Assembly (NCBI GenBank): GCA_016703525.1
Contig: JADJBW010000002.1
Location: 1-64,000 of the forward strand
Direction of reading: 5' to 3'
Source of the DNA: Actinomycetota bacterium
GTDB taxonomy: Bacteria; Actinomycetota; Acidimicrobiia; Acidimicrobiales; Microtrichaceae
DNA length: 64,000 nucleotides
Shown here: piece by piece, positions 1-7,984 of the stretch
Numbering within the stretch: the first letter of the stretch is position 1
How the letters are laid out: each line of letters opens with the position of its first letter
Notes under the pieces: generated by a model
What the model was told of the DNA's origin: nothing
Databases searched by the model: none
The model's input: the letters and a program-made list of their open reading frames with translations, nothing else
Made by a program: the position numbers and the translations under genes

Positions 1-1714
1 ACGCCATCGAACCGAATCCTTTCTACGAGCCAGTCGGCGTCGAGGGCGATCGACCGGAGGTCCGCCGAGTTGAGCGCGGCGCGGCTCGCGTGCCAGGTCA
101 GCCGGTCCCACAGGTAGCTGCAACGGTCACGCAACCCTGCCCACCCTCGGTGCGCCCCAACGTTGGGCGAGTTCCACAGCCGGACGTGGGAGGCGAGCAG
201 CGGTTCGGTCGCAGCGAGCACCACGAAGTCGTGTGCATGGTCGTGCAGCGCGACATGCGTGCCATCCGACGTGACCAGGCTGACGTCCCGAACCGCCTGA
301 CAACCGCCGCCGCTTCGTCTAGCTCCGTGCCCCACAATCCGGCCAGGAGCGACACCCTCGGCACGTCGACACGGGCGGGAACGCGCCGAGGGAGTGCAGC
401 CGACGACGATCCTCGCTTGCGGCGTCGCAGCGGCGACGTGCAGCAGCTTGAGGGCCGACGACGCGTCGTCGCGCTCCCGAATCTCTCCGACAAGCCCCCA
501 AGTGTTCGCGCATCACGGCGTCCCAACTGCCCGTTGTGCGCACCACAGCACCACCGCGAAGCGCGAGTAGTAAGCCCGCCGCAGCTATCGAGCGCCACGG
601 CGGTGTCGTCGTGTTCATCGGGCAGACCGACTGCGTCGCGGAGAAACTGCGTTGCCCGCGGCTCCGAGACTCTCGAGGCCGAGTGCGGCTGTTTGCCCGG
701 GTAGCACCTCCGGAAAGCGAGTCGTGAACAGGATGCGTGCCAGCGAGCTCGAGGAAAGGGCGTCGAACGCTATGGCCTGCCAAGGACGCCACGCGTCATC
801 GATCACCACGAGCGCAGGGCGGCTGGAGAGGGCGATCGTGAGCTGCTCTCGGCCCTCGTTGAAGTCGCGCAACTGGCCGTCGAACGGGGCGCCAACGCTC
901 GCCAGCAGGTGGGCCTGCAGCCGCCGGACGTCCTCCTCCGTTGCGTGTTCGCCGATGGTCACCCAGTGCACACCGCCGGGGAACTCGTCGGCGAGCGCAC
1001 GTGCAGCGGCCGCTGCCAGCACCGACTTGCCCGTGCCCCCCTCGCCTCGCAGCCCGGCGATGCCTGCTCGGGATCCATGTCGAATCGCGTCGCACAACCC
1101 TGCCAGTTCCGCCGGAGGGATGAACGGACGGAAGGTCGGGTACGCCGTGGATGCCAGGGTTGAGGCTCTGCGGCTCATCACGCGGCGCGACGCACGGGAG
1201 CGGTGTCGCGGCGGGTGTCGACGCGGTGGCAGGCAGCGGCTCGTCGGGTGCCAGGGTCTTGGCGTGCTTGCCGATCGTGTTCGCCAGTTTCGTGAGGACG
1301 ATGTCGCGGCGGTTGTCGTCGCAGTCGACGATCACCTCGCTTGAGCGGTCGTCTCGAAAGTTGTGGAGCGCAAAGGGTCGTCATCATCCAGCCGGTGGAT
1401 TGCGATCGCCAAGACGGCGAACGCACCACTGGTATCGTCGTGCTTGCGGGCGATCGCTGGCCATTCCTTCGTCTGCACGTAATCGGCGGCATGCCAGTCG
1501 TCGCTCACGATCCACGATTACGCCAGCGGCCTCGGCGAGAGCCCCCGCTGATCACTGTGTCGAAGGGTTCGAAAGCGTCGATGTTGCGTGTGTCGCGGAA
1601 CAGCCGTAGCTCCTTGCGGTTCCGGCGCGCCGCCAGTTTCGCTTCGACTTTGTCCACGAAGTCGGCCTGGGCGCGGCTGTAGCAGATGAAATACAGCGGC
1701 GGTTCAGTCGGCAC
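1..1714 (-). pseudogene. TIR-NB-ARC (STAND) protein, multiply frameshifted, left end outside window
   Basis: Reading the minus strand and changing frame where needed gives one recognisable protein. From the GTG at 1714 comes a TIR start (LYFICYSRAQADFVDKVE, then LFRDTRNIDAF). After frame changes near 1560 and 1520 the TIR continues (VSDDWHAADYVQTKEWPAI). About 1181-640 is the NB-ARC ATPase, with P-loop GEGGTGKSVLA, Walker-B-like ALVVIDDAW and sensor ARILFTTRFPEV. Further frame changes lead to LLALRGGAVVRTTGSWDAV, VPRVSLLAGLWGTELDEAA and LHDHAHDFVVLAATEP (winged-helix-like). It runs off the window at SYLWDRLTWH and DADWLVERIRFDG. At least eight frame changes occur in 1.7 kb. TIR domains cleave NAD or make signalling nucleotides, and STAND ATPases sense infection. 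I infer a dead conflict/defence gene. Confidence 0.75.
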
Positions 1715-1870
1715 TGTCGATCACCCGGGTGGCCCTCATCATCGGACGGGCATAAGAGGATGCGTGCCCCGGCGCGCCCGCGCGCCCGCCTCCCCGGGCC
1801 GCGTCGAACCCGCCGCCTCGATCCGGCTTTCGGCGTGCTCGTGTGGGGGTGGAGGTCCAAGACCCACTGA
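1715..1870. other. Spacer between decayed TIR-NB-ARC gene and IS1380
   Basis: This is a short GC-rich stretch, with runs such as cccggcgcgcccgcgcgccc, upstream of the GTG start of the TIR-NB-ARC remnant. No convincing reading frame, promoter or repeat was found. It would have held the promoter of the TIR-NB-ARC gene before IS1380 landed next to it. Confidence 0.4.
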
Positions 1871-3546
1871 CCTGTTCTTTCACGGGGTGATTTGGGGTGA
1901 GCATCGAGGCCGATTTCGGCTTCAGCCGGGTGGCTGGCCCGGGTTTGGGGTCGGCTGGCGGGTGTTGGAGGGGTCAGCGAGGCGAGGCGGTGCGGGTTGG
2001 GCTGGTGTTGGGGCGCGCGCTGTGAGCGTGGTGCCGGTCGTGTTCGGGTTCGTGTGTGGTCAGGCGATGAGGGCGATGCGCTGGTAGGCGCCGACCAGGA
2101 CGCCGGCGGTGGGCCAGTCGTCGATGAGCCTGACGATGGTTTGGCGTGCGGTGCGCACGAGGCGGCCGGGCGCACCGAACAAGGTCCAGCGGAGCTTCTT
2201 GGGTCGCACGTCAGCCCACGTGTCGGGGAGGCAAACGAGTTGGAACCAGCGAACCAGATCCGCGGCGAGGGTGACGGTCTGGAGCCACGCTTGGTTGGTG
2301 TCGAACCGGTTGAACGGGAACCGGCACAGGCCTGAGTCCTTCAACCGTTGAATGTGTTGTTCGACATGCGCGTGAGCGCGCATGGTCGCGTCGCACTCGA
2401 CGGGGTCACCGTCCTGGTCGGTGTAGAACCCCCAGTATCGGTATTCCAGCGACGGGAACAGGGAGCGTTGGGCGCCGGGGTGTAACGGTTCGCGTCGCAC
2501 GATCAGTCGGGTCCCGGCAGGGAGTCTCGAGTCGTCGATGAGCGACGTGAGTTCGCATACAGCAGCACCATCGGTGCGCGGTCGGCCGTCGCGATCGATT
2601 GCTGGGGTCCAGGCGTCGACACCGATCGAGTCGCTGATTGCTGCGGTCACAGCAGGGTTGGAGCGGGCGGTGACGTAGAAGCCGACGTTGCGCTGGCGGC
2701 ACGCGGCCAGGAACCCGTGGGTGCAACCAGCGGAGTCGGCGCGCACCACCACTTGGCGGGCCACCAGGTCGGGGTTGTCACCACAGCGGTGTCCGGCACC
2801 GATCGGAGCGGGAAGCTGGCCGATCGCCTGGTCCAACACGGTCACGTGATCGGCCACCGTGTTCGCACCCGCGTTGCCCGCCCGCAAGACCGCAGCCAAC
2901 GCTTCACCGGTGGCGTCAGCGAAGCAGAACATCGGGTGGAACCCGAAGGTGCCCTTGAACGTTGGTGCGGTGTGTTCTTTGTTCTCGGAGTGGATCTCGA
3001 TGACTGACGCGTCGATGTCCAACATCACCGGCCCGTCAGCCCCGATATCAGCTTCGGCCCACACACGTTCCCGGAGCGGTGCGAGCGCGGCTGCGATCCG
3101 GCCCCGATCTGTTTCGGTGATCCCGGCGAGCGTGCGGGCCACTGTTGTATCGGACGGCGCGTGGCCGAACAGTGCGCTGCTGGCGCGGAGCGCTTCGACA
3201 TCGGAACACGTGTCGCCACCGCCGGCGAGTGCCAGGGCGGTGTGGACCAGCACCTTGCCGCGGTCATGGACCGGGACGCCACGACCCCGATACAGGACCG
3301 CGTCCGACAGGGCGTCACCGAGACCGACCCGATCGGCAAACGCGCCGACCGCGTGTAGCCCGACGTGGGCGACGACACCGGTGCCGCCCGCCTCGACACG
3401 TACCTTCCGCGTGCTGTTACCGTTCACCCGTCAAGTGCTCCTTCGGTGAGTGTTCTGGGATGTCGTAATCACCAGAAAAGCCCACCGAACGGGCACTTGT
3501 CGCGTCTCAGAGCCCTCGCGTCATCTCAGACCCGTGAAGAATCAGG
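1871..3546 (-). mobile_element. IS1380-family insertion sequence, apparently intact
   Basis: The element is about 1.68 kb, usual for IS1380. Its imperfect terminal inverted repeats are CCTGTTCTTTCACGGG at 1871-1886 and, read on the minus strand, CCTGATTCTTCACGGG at 3546-3531 (13 of 16 identical). One uninterrupted transposase lies between them. I could not find a convincing 4-bp target duplication: the flanks read ctga on the left and gcta on the right. The right end abuts the TAG stop of the decayed methyltransferase at 3550-3548, so the element landed at the 3' edge of that gene. Its integrity contrasts with its broken neighbours, so it is probably a late arrival. Confidence 0.8.
2060..3427 (-). 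CDS. IS1380-family transposase
   Basis: This 455-aa DDE transposase carries out cut-and-paste movement of the surrounding element. The visible features fit the IS1380 family: LDIDAS near residue 136 and VVRADSA near 225 as acidic motifs, the EYRYWGFYTD segment, and HVEQHIQRLKDSG, which supplies the last acidic residue. The C-terminal part matches typical IS1380 sequence (NQAWLQTVTLAADLVRWFQ). The start is GTG at 3427 with AAGGAG a few bases upstream. It is full length with no frameshift, unlike the genes on both sides, so it may still be active. Confidence 0.93.
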   Translation of the reverse strand: MNGNSTRKVRVEAGGTGVVAHVGLHAVGAFADRVGLGDALSDAVLYRGRGVPVHDRGKVLVHTALALAGGGDTCSDVEALRASSALFGHAPSDTTVARTLAGITETDRGRIAAALAPLRERVWAEADIGADGPVMLDIDASVIEIHSENKEHTAPTFKGTFGFHPMFCFADATGEALAAVLRAGNAGANTVADHVTVLDQAIGQLPAPIGAGHRCGDNPDLVARQVVVRADSAGCTHGFLAACRQRNVGFYVTARSNPAVTAAISDSIGVDAWTPAIDRDGRPRTDGAAVCELTSLIDDSRLPAGTRLIVRREPLHPGAQRSLFPSLEYRYWGFYTDQDGDPVECDATMRAHAHVEQHIQRLKDSGLCRFPFNRFDTNQAWLQTVTLAADLVRWFQLVCLPDTWADVRPKKLRWTLFGAPGRLVRTARQTIVRLIDDWPTAGVLVGAYQRIALIA

Positions 3547-3547
3547 G

Positions 3548-4165
3548 CTAGCGACGTCCCGTGACATAGATCTCAAATAGACCCGCTCGGATCGACGCCT
3601 CGAATCCCGCAAGGTGAAGGCCCCTGCGGACACGATCAGCGATCTCCCAAGGTAGGTGAGGATCGAGGGTCTGGGTGTCGCTGTGCTGAAGTCCCCTTGC
3701 GATCTGTCCATGGTCGACGTAGACCCAGGGGACGGAAATCAGCGCGACGGCGGTTGTGCGAAGTACGCGCCCAACCTCCAGACACGCTGCTTCTATGAGC
3801 AGCTCGATTGAAAGGTACGAAGCGAGAGATACAAATCGAACTTGTTGGTCGGAATTCCGGAGAGCCTCTCGGCGCCAGCCACTTCTATTTGCAGAAAGGG
3901 CATCCTCTCTTTCGCCAACTCAAGTGAACGGGACGAGATATCAGCACTACGATGGACTCAAAGTGAGGTATAGATTCGGGCACTCGTTGCCGTTGCCGAT
4001 GCCGACGTTAAGCGCTCGTCGTGGCTGCGGTCGCGTGGAGCGTACTTGATGTCGTACACCTCTGATCTGGCGCGCTCGAGTCTGTCCAGCAGATCACTAG
4101 TGGTCACTTCTGGGCGGTGCTGCACGAGCAGTCGAGCCAGGGTTCGGAGCGTAAGGCGAGGAGGG
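3548..4165 (-). pseudogene. Class I SAM-dependent methyltransferase remnant, frameshifted
   Basis: No single frame spans this gene, but joining minus-strand frames yields a methyltransferase. An N-terminal part (LTLRTLARLLVQHRPEVTT, SDLLDRLERARSEVYDIKYA) runs to about 4013. The SAM-binding motif LNVGIGNGNECPNLYLTL lies at about 4012-3960, and motif II region DISSRSLELAKERMPFLQ at about 3943-3890, followed by KFDLYLSLRTFQSS. After a third frame change come IELLIEAACLEVGRVLRTT and finally AGLFEIYVTGRR with TAG at 3550-3548. Frame changes fall near 4012, 3950 and 3800. GC content is visibly lower than in the core genes. It lies just downstream of the TIR gene on the same strand, so the two may have formed one operon. 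The substrate is unknown. Confidence 0.65.
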
Positions 4166-4166
4166 A

Positions 4167-4712
4167 TCAACTGGCTCGCTCAGCTGACCCCTGCTGGTTG
4201 TCGACAAGTTCGTTAGTTGAGGGAGGTCGCAAATAGTGGCTTACGGGGGACCTCCTGCGTGAGCGACGGCCCGGTGGACGGCCGCGAATGCCCACAACGA
4301 GGCGCTGAGAGCATCCTCTCTCCTCGATGGAGTCGGCGAAGTCAACATGCAGATACCGATCGAGGAAGGCTGGAAGCTCCACCGATTTGTTCGACACGCC
4401 TGGAAGAAGGACCGGAATCACCCTGACATCGCGCTTCTCCGCTCTGCGCTTGATCGCAGCCCTTACCTCCTCGTCTTGCCAAGGGCCGAGACCCTCGTCG
4501 CCGACCAGAACAGCGACGGCGGGTACGGATGCAAGCACCTCTTCCAGGCGTTCCTGGGCTGTCTCACCAGGCACAAGGTGCCAGCGGTCGACGAACGGGC
4601 GGATACCATCGATATCTTCCAAGTGTTCGGCGAGTCGTTGTGCGAGCTCGTTATCCACGGAGGAGTAGCTGATGAAAACATCGTGCTCGGGTGGCGGCGC
4701 CGGGGCAATCAT
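4167..4712 (-). CDS. TIR-domain protein
   Basis: The 181-aa product is essentially one TIR domain. It begins HDVFISYSSVDNELAQRLAE, continues IRPFVDRWHLVPGET and VAVLVGDEGLGPWQDEEVRAAI (the region holding the catalytic glutamate of NAD-cleaving TIRs), and ends RLVVGIRGRPPG, the usual C-terminal edge. The last 35 residues (SHYLRPPSTNELV and beyond) are not recognisable and may be out of frame. I chose ATG 4712 because it sits 8 residues before the domain; the frame stays open to 4805. The TIR core looks intact. Downstream on the same strand are a decayed methyltransferase and, beyond IS1380, a decayed TIR-NB-ARC gene, which suggests a former conflict system. Confidence 0.8.
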   Translation of the reverse strand: MIAPAPPPEHDVFISYSSVDNELAQRLAEHLEDIDGIRPFVDRWHLVPGETAQERLEEVLASVPAVAVLVGDEGLGPWQDEEVRAAIKRRAEKRDVRVIPVLLPGVSNKSVELPAFLDRYLHVDFADSIEERGCSQRLVVGIRGRPPGRRSRRRSPVSHYLRPPSTNELVDNQQGSAERAS

Positions 4713-4822
4713 GTCTGAATCATGGCATGTCCTCCTCCGCTGCCAGAGGGCCTCTCGCGCGTCGTCCTTACGGCAGGTGCATTTTGCAGTCGGCTCGTCT
4801 CTCAATCTGCGCGGCTAGATTC

Positions 4823-4832
4823 CACCTAGCCC
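4823..4832 (+). repeat. Left target-site duplication of IS4-group element
   Basis: CACCTAGCCC lies directly outside the left inverted repeat. The matching right copy, CACCTAACCC at 6273-6282, differs at one base. Length and position fit the 10-13 bp duplications made by IS4-group elements. The mismatch suggests the insertion is not recent. Confidence 0.75.
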
Positions 4833-6272
4833 CAATACCGTTCAGTTAGGTTCGCAGGATTGTGGCGACGGGCGGGCCGGTGGGTTGGGGCCAGTCGCGG
4901 TGTTGGGCGCGTTTGACGTGCCGCCGACGTAGTTGCGTTTGATGAGCCGTGGGTTGCTGCGGTAGCGGCGGGCCGGGTTCAATCGTTGGCACAGCAGGGC
5001 GATCGCGTGGTGCCAGCCGTGATCGGTGACCTCAGGGGCGCGCGCGCTCCGGCGATGGAGCGCGCGATGCGGAGGGCAGCGACGAAGCTGACTCTGGCGG
5101 GGTCGACTTGGGCGTGGCCAGCGGCTTCCCACATGAGGTACGGATCGCGAAGTGGCAGCAGAGGTGACCCCAGATCTCCTGGAGTACCAGCTCGGGCGAC
5201 TTGGATCGAAGCACCATACGCGGGCCGCGCTGATGGACTTTGAGTTCGTCAAAGACAGACTCGATCTCCCAGCGCTGCGAGCGCGAGGGCGAGATCCTCA
5301 GCAGGAGCTTCGTCGGGGTCGAGGATCGTGGTGAACAATCGGTAGGCGTTGTCGTTGGTCCGACCGTCGTCGATCTCGTAGTCGACGACGCGGATCGTGA
5401 GCGGATCTGCATTTCGTCCAGCGTTCCCGCTCGGGCGGAGTTCAGCCAACCAGGACCCGTCGGCAAGCGTCTCGATGGGGCGGGGTTTCATGTTGCTCAT
5501 GGCCCGCCACAACAGGTCCGCGCCGGTCGCTGCAACCCCTTTGACCACAACGGGTACCCACAGAACCCGCGGTCTGCCAGCAACACCATGCCGGGCTCGA
5601 GCCTCCCGATCAGTTCACCGGCAAGCGTGTTCTCCCCGGTCCCATAAGAGCCGACCGCAGCATCGAACACGGCGTGGGTTCCGCACTCCAGCGACCGCGA
5701 CCAGCCGGGCCTGCGGGAACGCAGCCTGCTCTCACCCTTGTTTACGCCCGGTCGACCGAACCGGACCAGCGTTGGCGTCGGTGTCAGCGACGTCGAGCGT
5801 GGTCCCATCGATCGCGACCATGCGCCGCCCCGCCAGCCAACAACCAGACGCTCCCGGCTCTGCCAACGGCGTCGCGACCCGCTCGAACAGGGCACGCAGC
5901 GGCTCCGGACCCCAACCGCGCCCGGGCCTGAAAGATCGCCGACTTCGAAGGCAGTTTGACTGGCTCGACCCCGCTCCGGTCCACGCCAGACCGTCAGTCA
6001 GCAGACCGAGCACATCTTCGTAGGAGCCCTCTGAATGCAACGCCATCCCAATCGCGAAGTAGGCCATCACCCAGGCGGGCAACGACCTGTTCCGCTGCTC
6101 AGTACGCCCAGCCTCCGCAACCACCGCATCAACAACCTCCGGCGGGAACGTCCGAGTCAACACCCCCCACCGACACCAGATCCGACAACCGCCGCTCCGA
6201 CACAGGCTTGGTCCATCCAGCACGAGGCATAGACACAAACTACACCATTCCCACCCTAACTGAACGGTATTG
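4833..6272 (-). mobile_element. IS4-group insertion sequence, decayed
   Basis: The element is 1,440 bp with perfect 18-bp terminal inverted repeats: CAATACCGTTCAGTTAGG at 4833-4850 and its exact complement at 6255-6272. These resemble the known IS4 end (TAATGCCGATCAGTTAAG). It is flanked by a 10-bp direct repeat with one mismatch. The single transposase gene inside is broken by several frame changes, so the element is probably unable to move itself, although its ends are intact. Confidence 0.88.
4842..6238 (-). pseudogene. IS4-family transposase, multiply frameshifted
   Basis: The minus-strand frames together give an IS4 transposase. The N-terminal part (FPPEVVDAVVAEAGRTEQR, LPAWVMAYFAIGMALHSEGS, MVAIDGTTLDVADTDAN with the first catalytic Asp) lies at 6238-5732. 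The middle (LECGTHAVFDAAVGSYGTGE, LEPGMVLLADRGFCGYPL with the second Asp) is around 5500-5730. The next stretch is at 5548-5249 (RPIETLADGSWLAEL, IRVVDYEIDDGR). The C-terminal RWEIESVFDELKVHQRG with the catalytic Glu and VLQEIWGHLCCHFAIR is around 5250-5100, and a tail ends at 4842. At least four frame changes separate these parts. No single product contains all three DDE residues. Confidence 0.85.
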
Positions 6273-6282
6273 CACCTAACCC
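6273..6282 (+). repeat. Right target-site duplication of IS4-group element
   Basis: CACCTAACCC follows the right inverted repeat immediately. It pairs with CACCTAGCCC at 4823-4832, matching 9 of 10 bases. Confidence 0.75.
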
Positions 6283-6514
6283 CACCCGAACCCGAGAGCG
6301 AACGCCACCACTCTCACCGACCGCGCCCCTACACGGCCCCAACCACGTCGCCGGACCCGCCAACCACACCGACGAGGCGGCCAGGCGCCGCAAACCGCTC
6401 AAGGCACCCGACCCGACACCGAAATCAGCCCCGACCCACACCCCCAAACCGGGCGCGCCCAAGCGCCCGCACCACTCGCTCCCGCGCAGGCGCACCGACT
6501 CCGACAACCCCAGG
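6283..6514. other. Unassigned spacer after IS4 element
   Basis: These 232 bp are rich in ccc, cacc and cgac. All three plus frames stay largely open and encode Pro/Arg/Thr-rich sequence with no recognisable domain, which is what such composition gives by chance. It could be the remnant of whatever gene preceded the IS4 insertion. I cannot assign it. Confidence 0.3.
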
Positions 6515-7450
6515 TCAGGCGGGCGGGTTCCGGCGCAGGTGCTGGATCAGCCGTGCACCATCGTCGAAGGACTCCTCGCGGATGGTGAAGTGGGCGAGGC
6601 CCCATCGCCGTCGCCACGCTTGGAGCTGGGCGGCGATCTCCGCGCAGGTCCCCACCAGCACGAAGGGGGTGGCGAGCAGGTCACCGACCGGCGGTAGGGC
6701 CTGCGTGTCGAGCACCTCCGCCAGCCGGTCGCGGTAGGCCGCGGCAGCGCCCTGGCGGTCATCGGTGAGTTGCAGCGTCTGCACGAGCACGCCGACGTCG
6801 AGCCGTGCCGAGGTGGCGATCCGCATGCGGCGATCGACGTTGGTGTCGTCCCACAACGGCTCGTGCGCATGTCCGTCGGGAAGGGTCCGGCCCAGCCCCG
6901 TGAGTTCGACCCGATCTGCGCAGGCCGTCGCGAGCTGAACCAGCGCGACTGCGTTTCCCCCGACCGTCACCGGAATCCCTGGGCGCACCCACGGCGGTTC
7001 CAGCTGTGCCCCGCGCAGGTGCACGCCCGAACGATCGACGGTGACTCGCTCGCCGGCGAGGAGCCGCCGGACTGCATCGATGACGACGCCAACCCGTTCG
7101 ATGCGTGCGCCCGGCGACGGACGGGCAGCTCCGACGTGGTGCCATTCTCCCGGCGTGTGTCCGGCGCCGATTCCGAGCGTGGCCCGCCCGTCCGAGACCA
7201 CGTCCAAGGTCGCAATCTCCCGTGCCAGCGTCAGCGGCTCCCAGAGCCCAGCATTGACGACAGCAGGAGCGAGGCGGATGCGAGCCGTCACGGCCGCCGC
7301 CGCGGCGAGCGCGACGAACGGCGCGGCGGTCGACCCGGGATGATCGGCGATGCTCAAGCACGCGAATCCTGCGTCCTCGGCGGCGCGGGCGCGTGCACGC
7401 CATGATGCAGCGTCGCTGAGCGAGGCCTGGATCGAGAACGAGGCGATCAC
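6515..7450 (-). CDS. LLM-class F420-dependent oxidoreductase
   Basis: A luciferase-like monooxygenase fold enzyme of about 311 aa; actinobacterial members normally use coenzyme F420 for hydride transfer. Visible family features are FSIQASLSDAASWRARARAA (strand 1), LSIADHPG, IRLAPAVVNAG, EIATLDVVSDGRATLGIGAG (the conserved glycine-rich segment) and PVTVGGNAVALVQLA. I chose GTG 7450, which begins VIASFSIQ and removes an unconserved leader; the frame is open to 7528. It follows the Fur-family gene on the same strand with little or no gap, so the two may be co-transcribed. The substrate is unknown. Confidence 0.8.
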   Translation of the reverse strand: MIASFSIQASLSDAASWRARARAAEDAGFACLSIADHPGSTAAPFVALAAAAAVTARIRLAPAVVNAGLWEPLTLAREIATLDVVSDGRATLGIGAGHTPGEWHHVGAARPSPGARIERVGVVIDAVRRLLAGERVTVDRSGVHLRGAQLEPPWVRPGIPVTVGGNAVALVQLATACADRVELTGLGRTLPDGHAHEPLWDDTNVDRRMRIATSARLDVGVLVQTLQLTDDRQGAAAAYRDRLAEVLDTQALPPVGDLLATPFVLVGTCAEIAAQLQAWRRRWGLAHFTIREESFDDGARLIQHLRRNPPA

Positions 7451-7496
7451 CTCCGCACCCGCTGCCGGTCGTGCTCCCGACGTCGGTCGTGCAGGC

Positions 7497-7940
7497 TCAG
7501 TCGCACGCAGCGCACACACCGACCACATCGAGCCGGTGTCCGGTGGGCCGGAACCCGGCCGACGCGAGAGCGTCGGACAGGGCCGACTCGAGCGTGTGCT
7601 CGGTCGCCGGAGGAACCACGAAGTCGTCGACCTTCCCGCAGTGCACGCAGATCGAGTGGTGGTGGTGACCGATGAGCGCTTCGGCGAGCTCGTAGCGAGT
7701 CCGGTCGTCGGTGCCGATGACCTTCTGCACGATGCCCGCGGCTTCCAGGTCGGTCATGTTGCGGTACATCGAGCTCTGCGTGAGCTTCGGGCGCAGCTCG
7801 ATCAGCTCGGGCATCGTCGTAAGCCGTGCGAGTCCGCTCAGCAGCTCCACGGTTTCGCGTCGACCCCCGGTGTAGATCAGTCCCTGGTCGCGGAGGCGGC
7901 GTTCCGCCTCGTGATGGACCTCGCCGGGCTCAGCGGTCAT
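7497..7940 (-). CDS. Fur/Zur-family metal-responsive repressor
   Basis: A 147-aa winged-helix regulator. The DNA-binding part includes TQSSMYRNMTDLEAAGIVQK (residues 55-73). The dimerisation and metal part holds HHHHSICVHCGKVDDF. Cysteines C98/C101 and C143/C146 form the two CxxC pairs of the structural zinc site. The His cluster at 92-95 and this spacing fit Fur-family proteins, probably Zur-like; the sensed metal is not certain. The start ATG 7940 lies 7 nt downstream of a TACGAT box (7953-7948), so the mRNA is probably leaderless. The F420 oxidoreductase gene follows on the same strand. Confidence 0.9.
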   Translation of the reverse strand: MTAEPGEVHHEAERRLRDQGLIYTGGRRETVELLSGLARLTTMPELIELRPKLTQSSMYRNMTDLEAAGIVQKVIGTDDRTRYELAEALIGHHHHSICVHCGKVDDFVVPPATEHTLESALSDALASAGFRPTGHRLDVVGVCAACD

Positions 7941-7947
7941 GCGCCCG

Positions 7948-7953
7948 ATCGTA
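7948..7953 (-). promoter_or_regulatory. -10 box of the Fur-family gene (leaderless)
   Basis: TACGAT on the minus strand, followed by 7 nt and then ATG. The spacing puts the transcription start at or next to the start codon, as in other genes of this window. Confidence 0.55.
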
Positions 7954-7984
7954 TCGGCCAGGACTCGGGGCGCCCGCGGGTGCC

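Noticed and set aside
1861..3556. Target-site duplication for IS1380
   Set aside because: Flanking bases (ctga and gcta) do not match in any nearby register, so I do not claim one.
3756..4049. Small plus-strand frame of 97 codons
   Set aside because: The minus strand of the same stretch gives a coherent methyltransferase when frames are joined.
6270..6737. Pro/Arg/Thr-rich plus-strand frame after the IS4 element
   Set aside because: It has no domain, overlaps the F420 oxidoreductase gene antisense, and its composition is that expected of ccc/cac-rich DNA.
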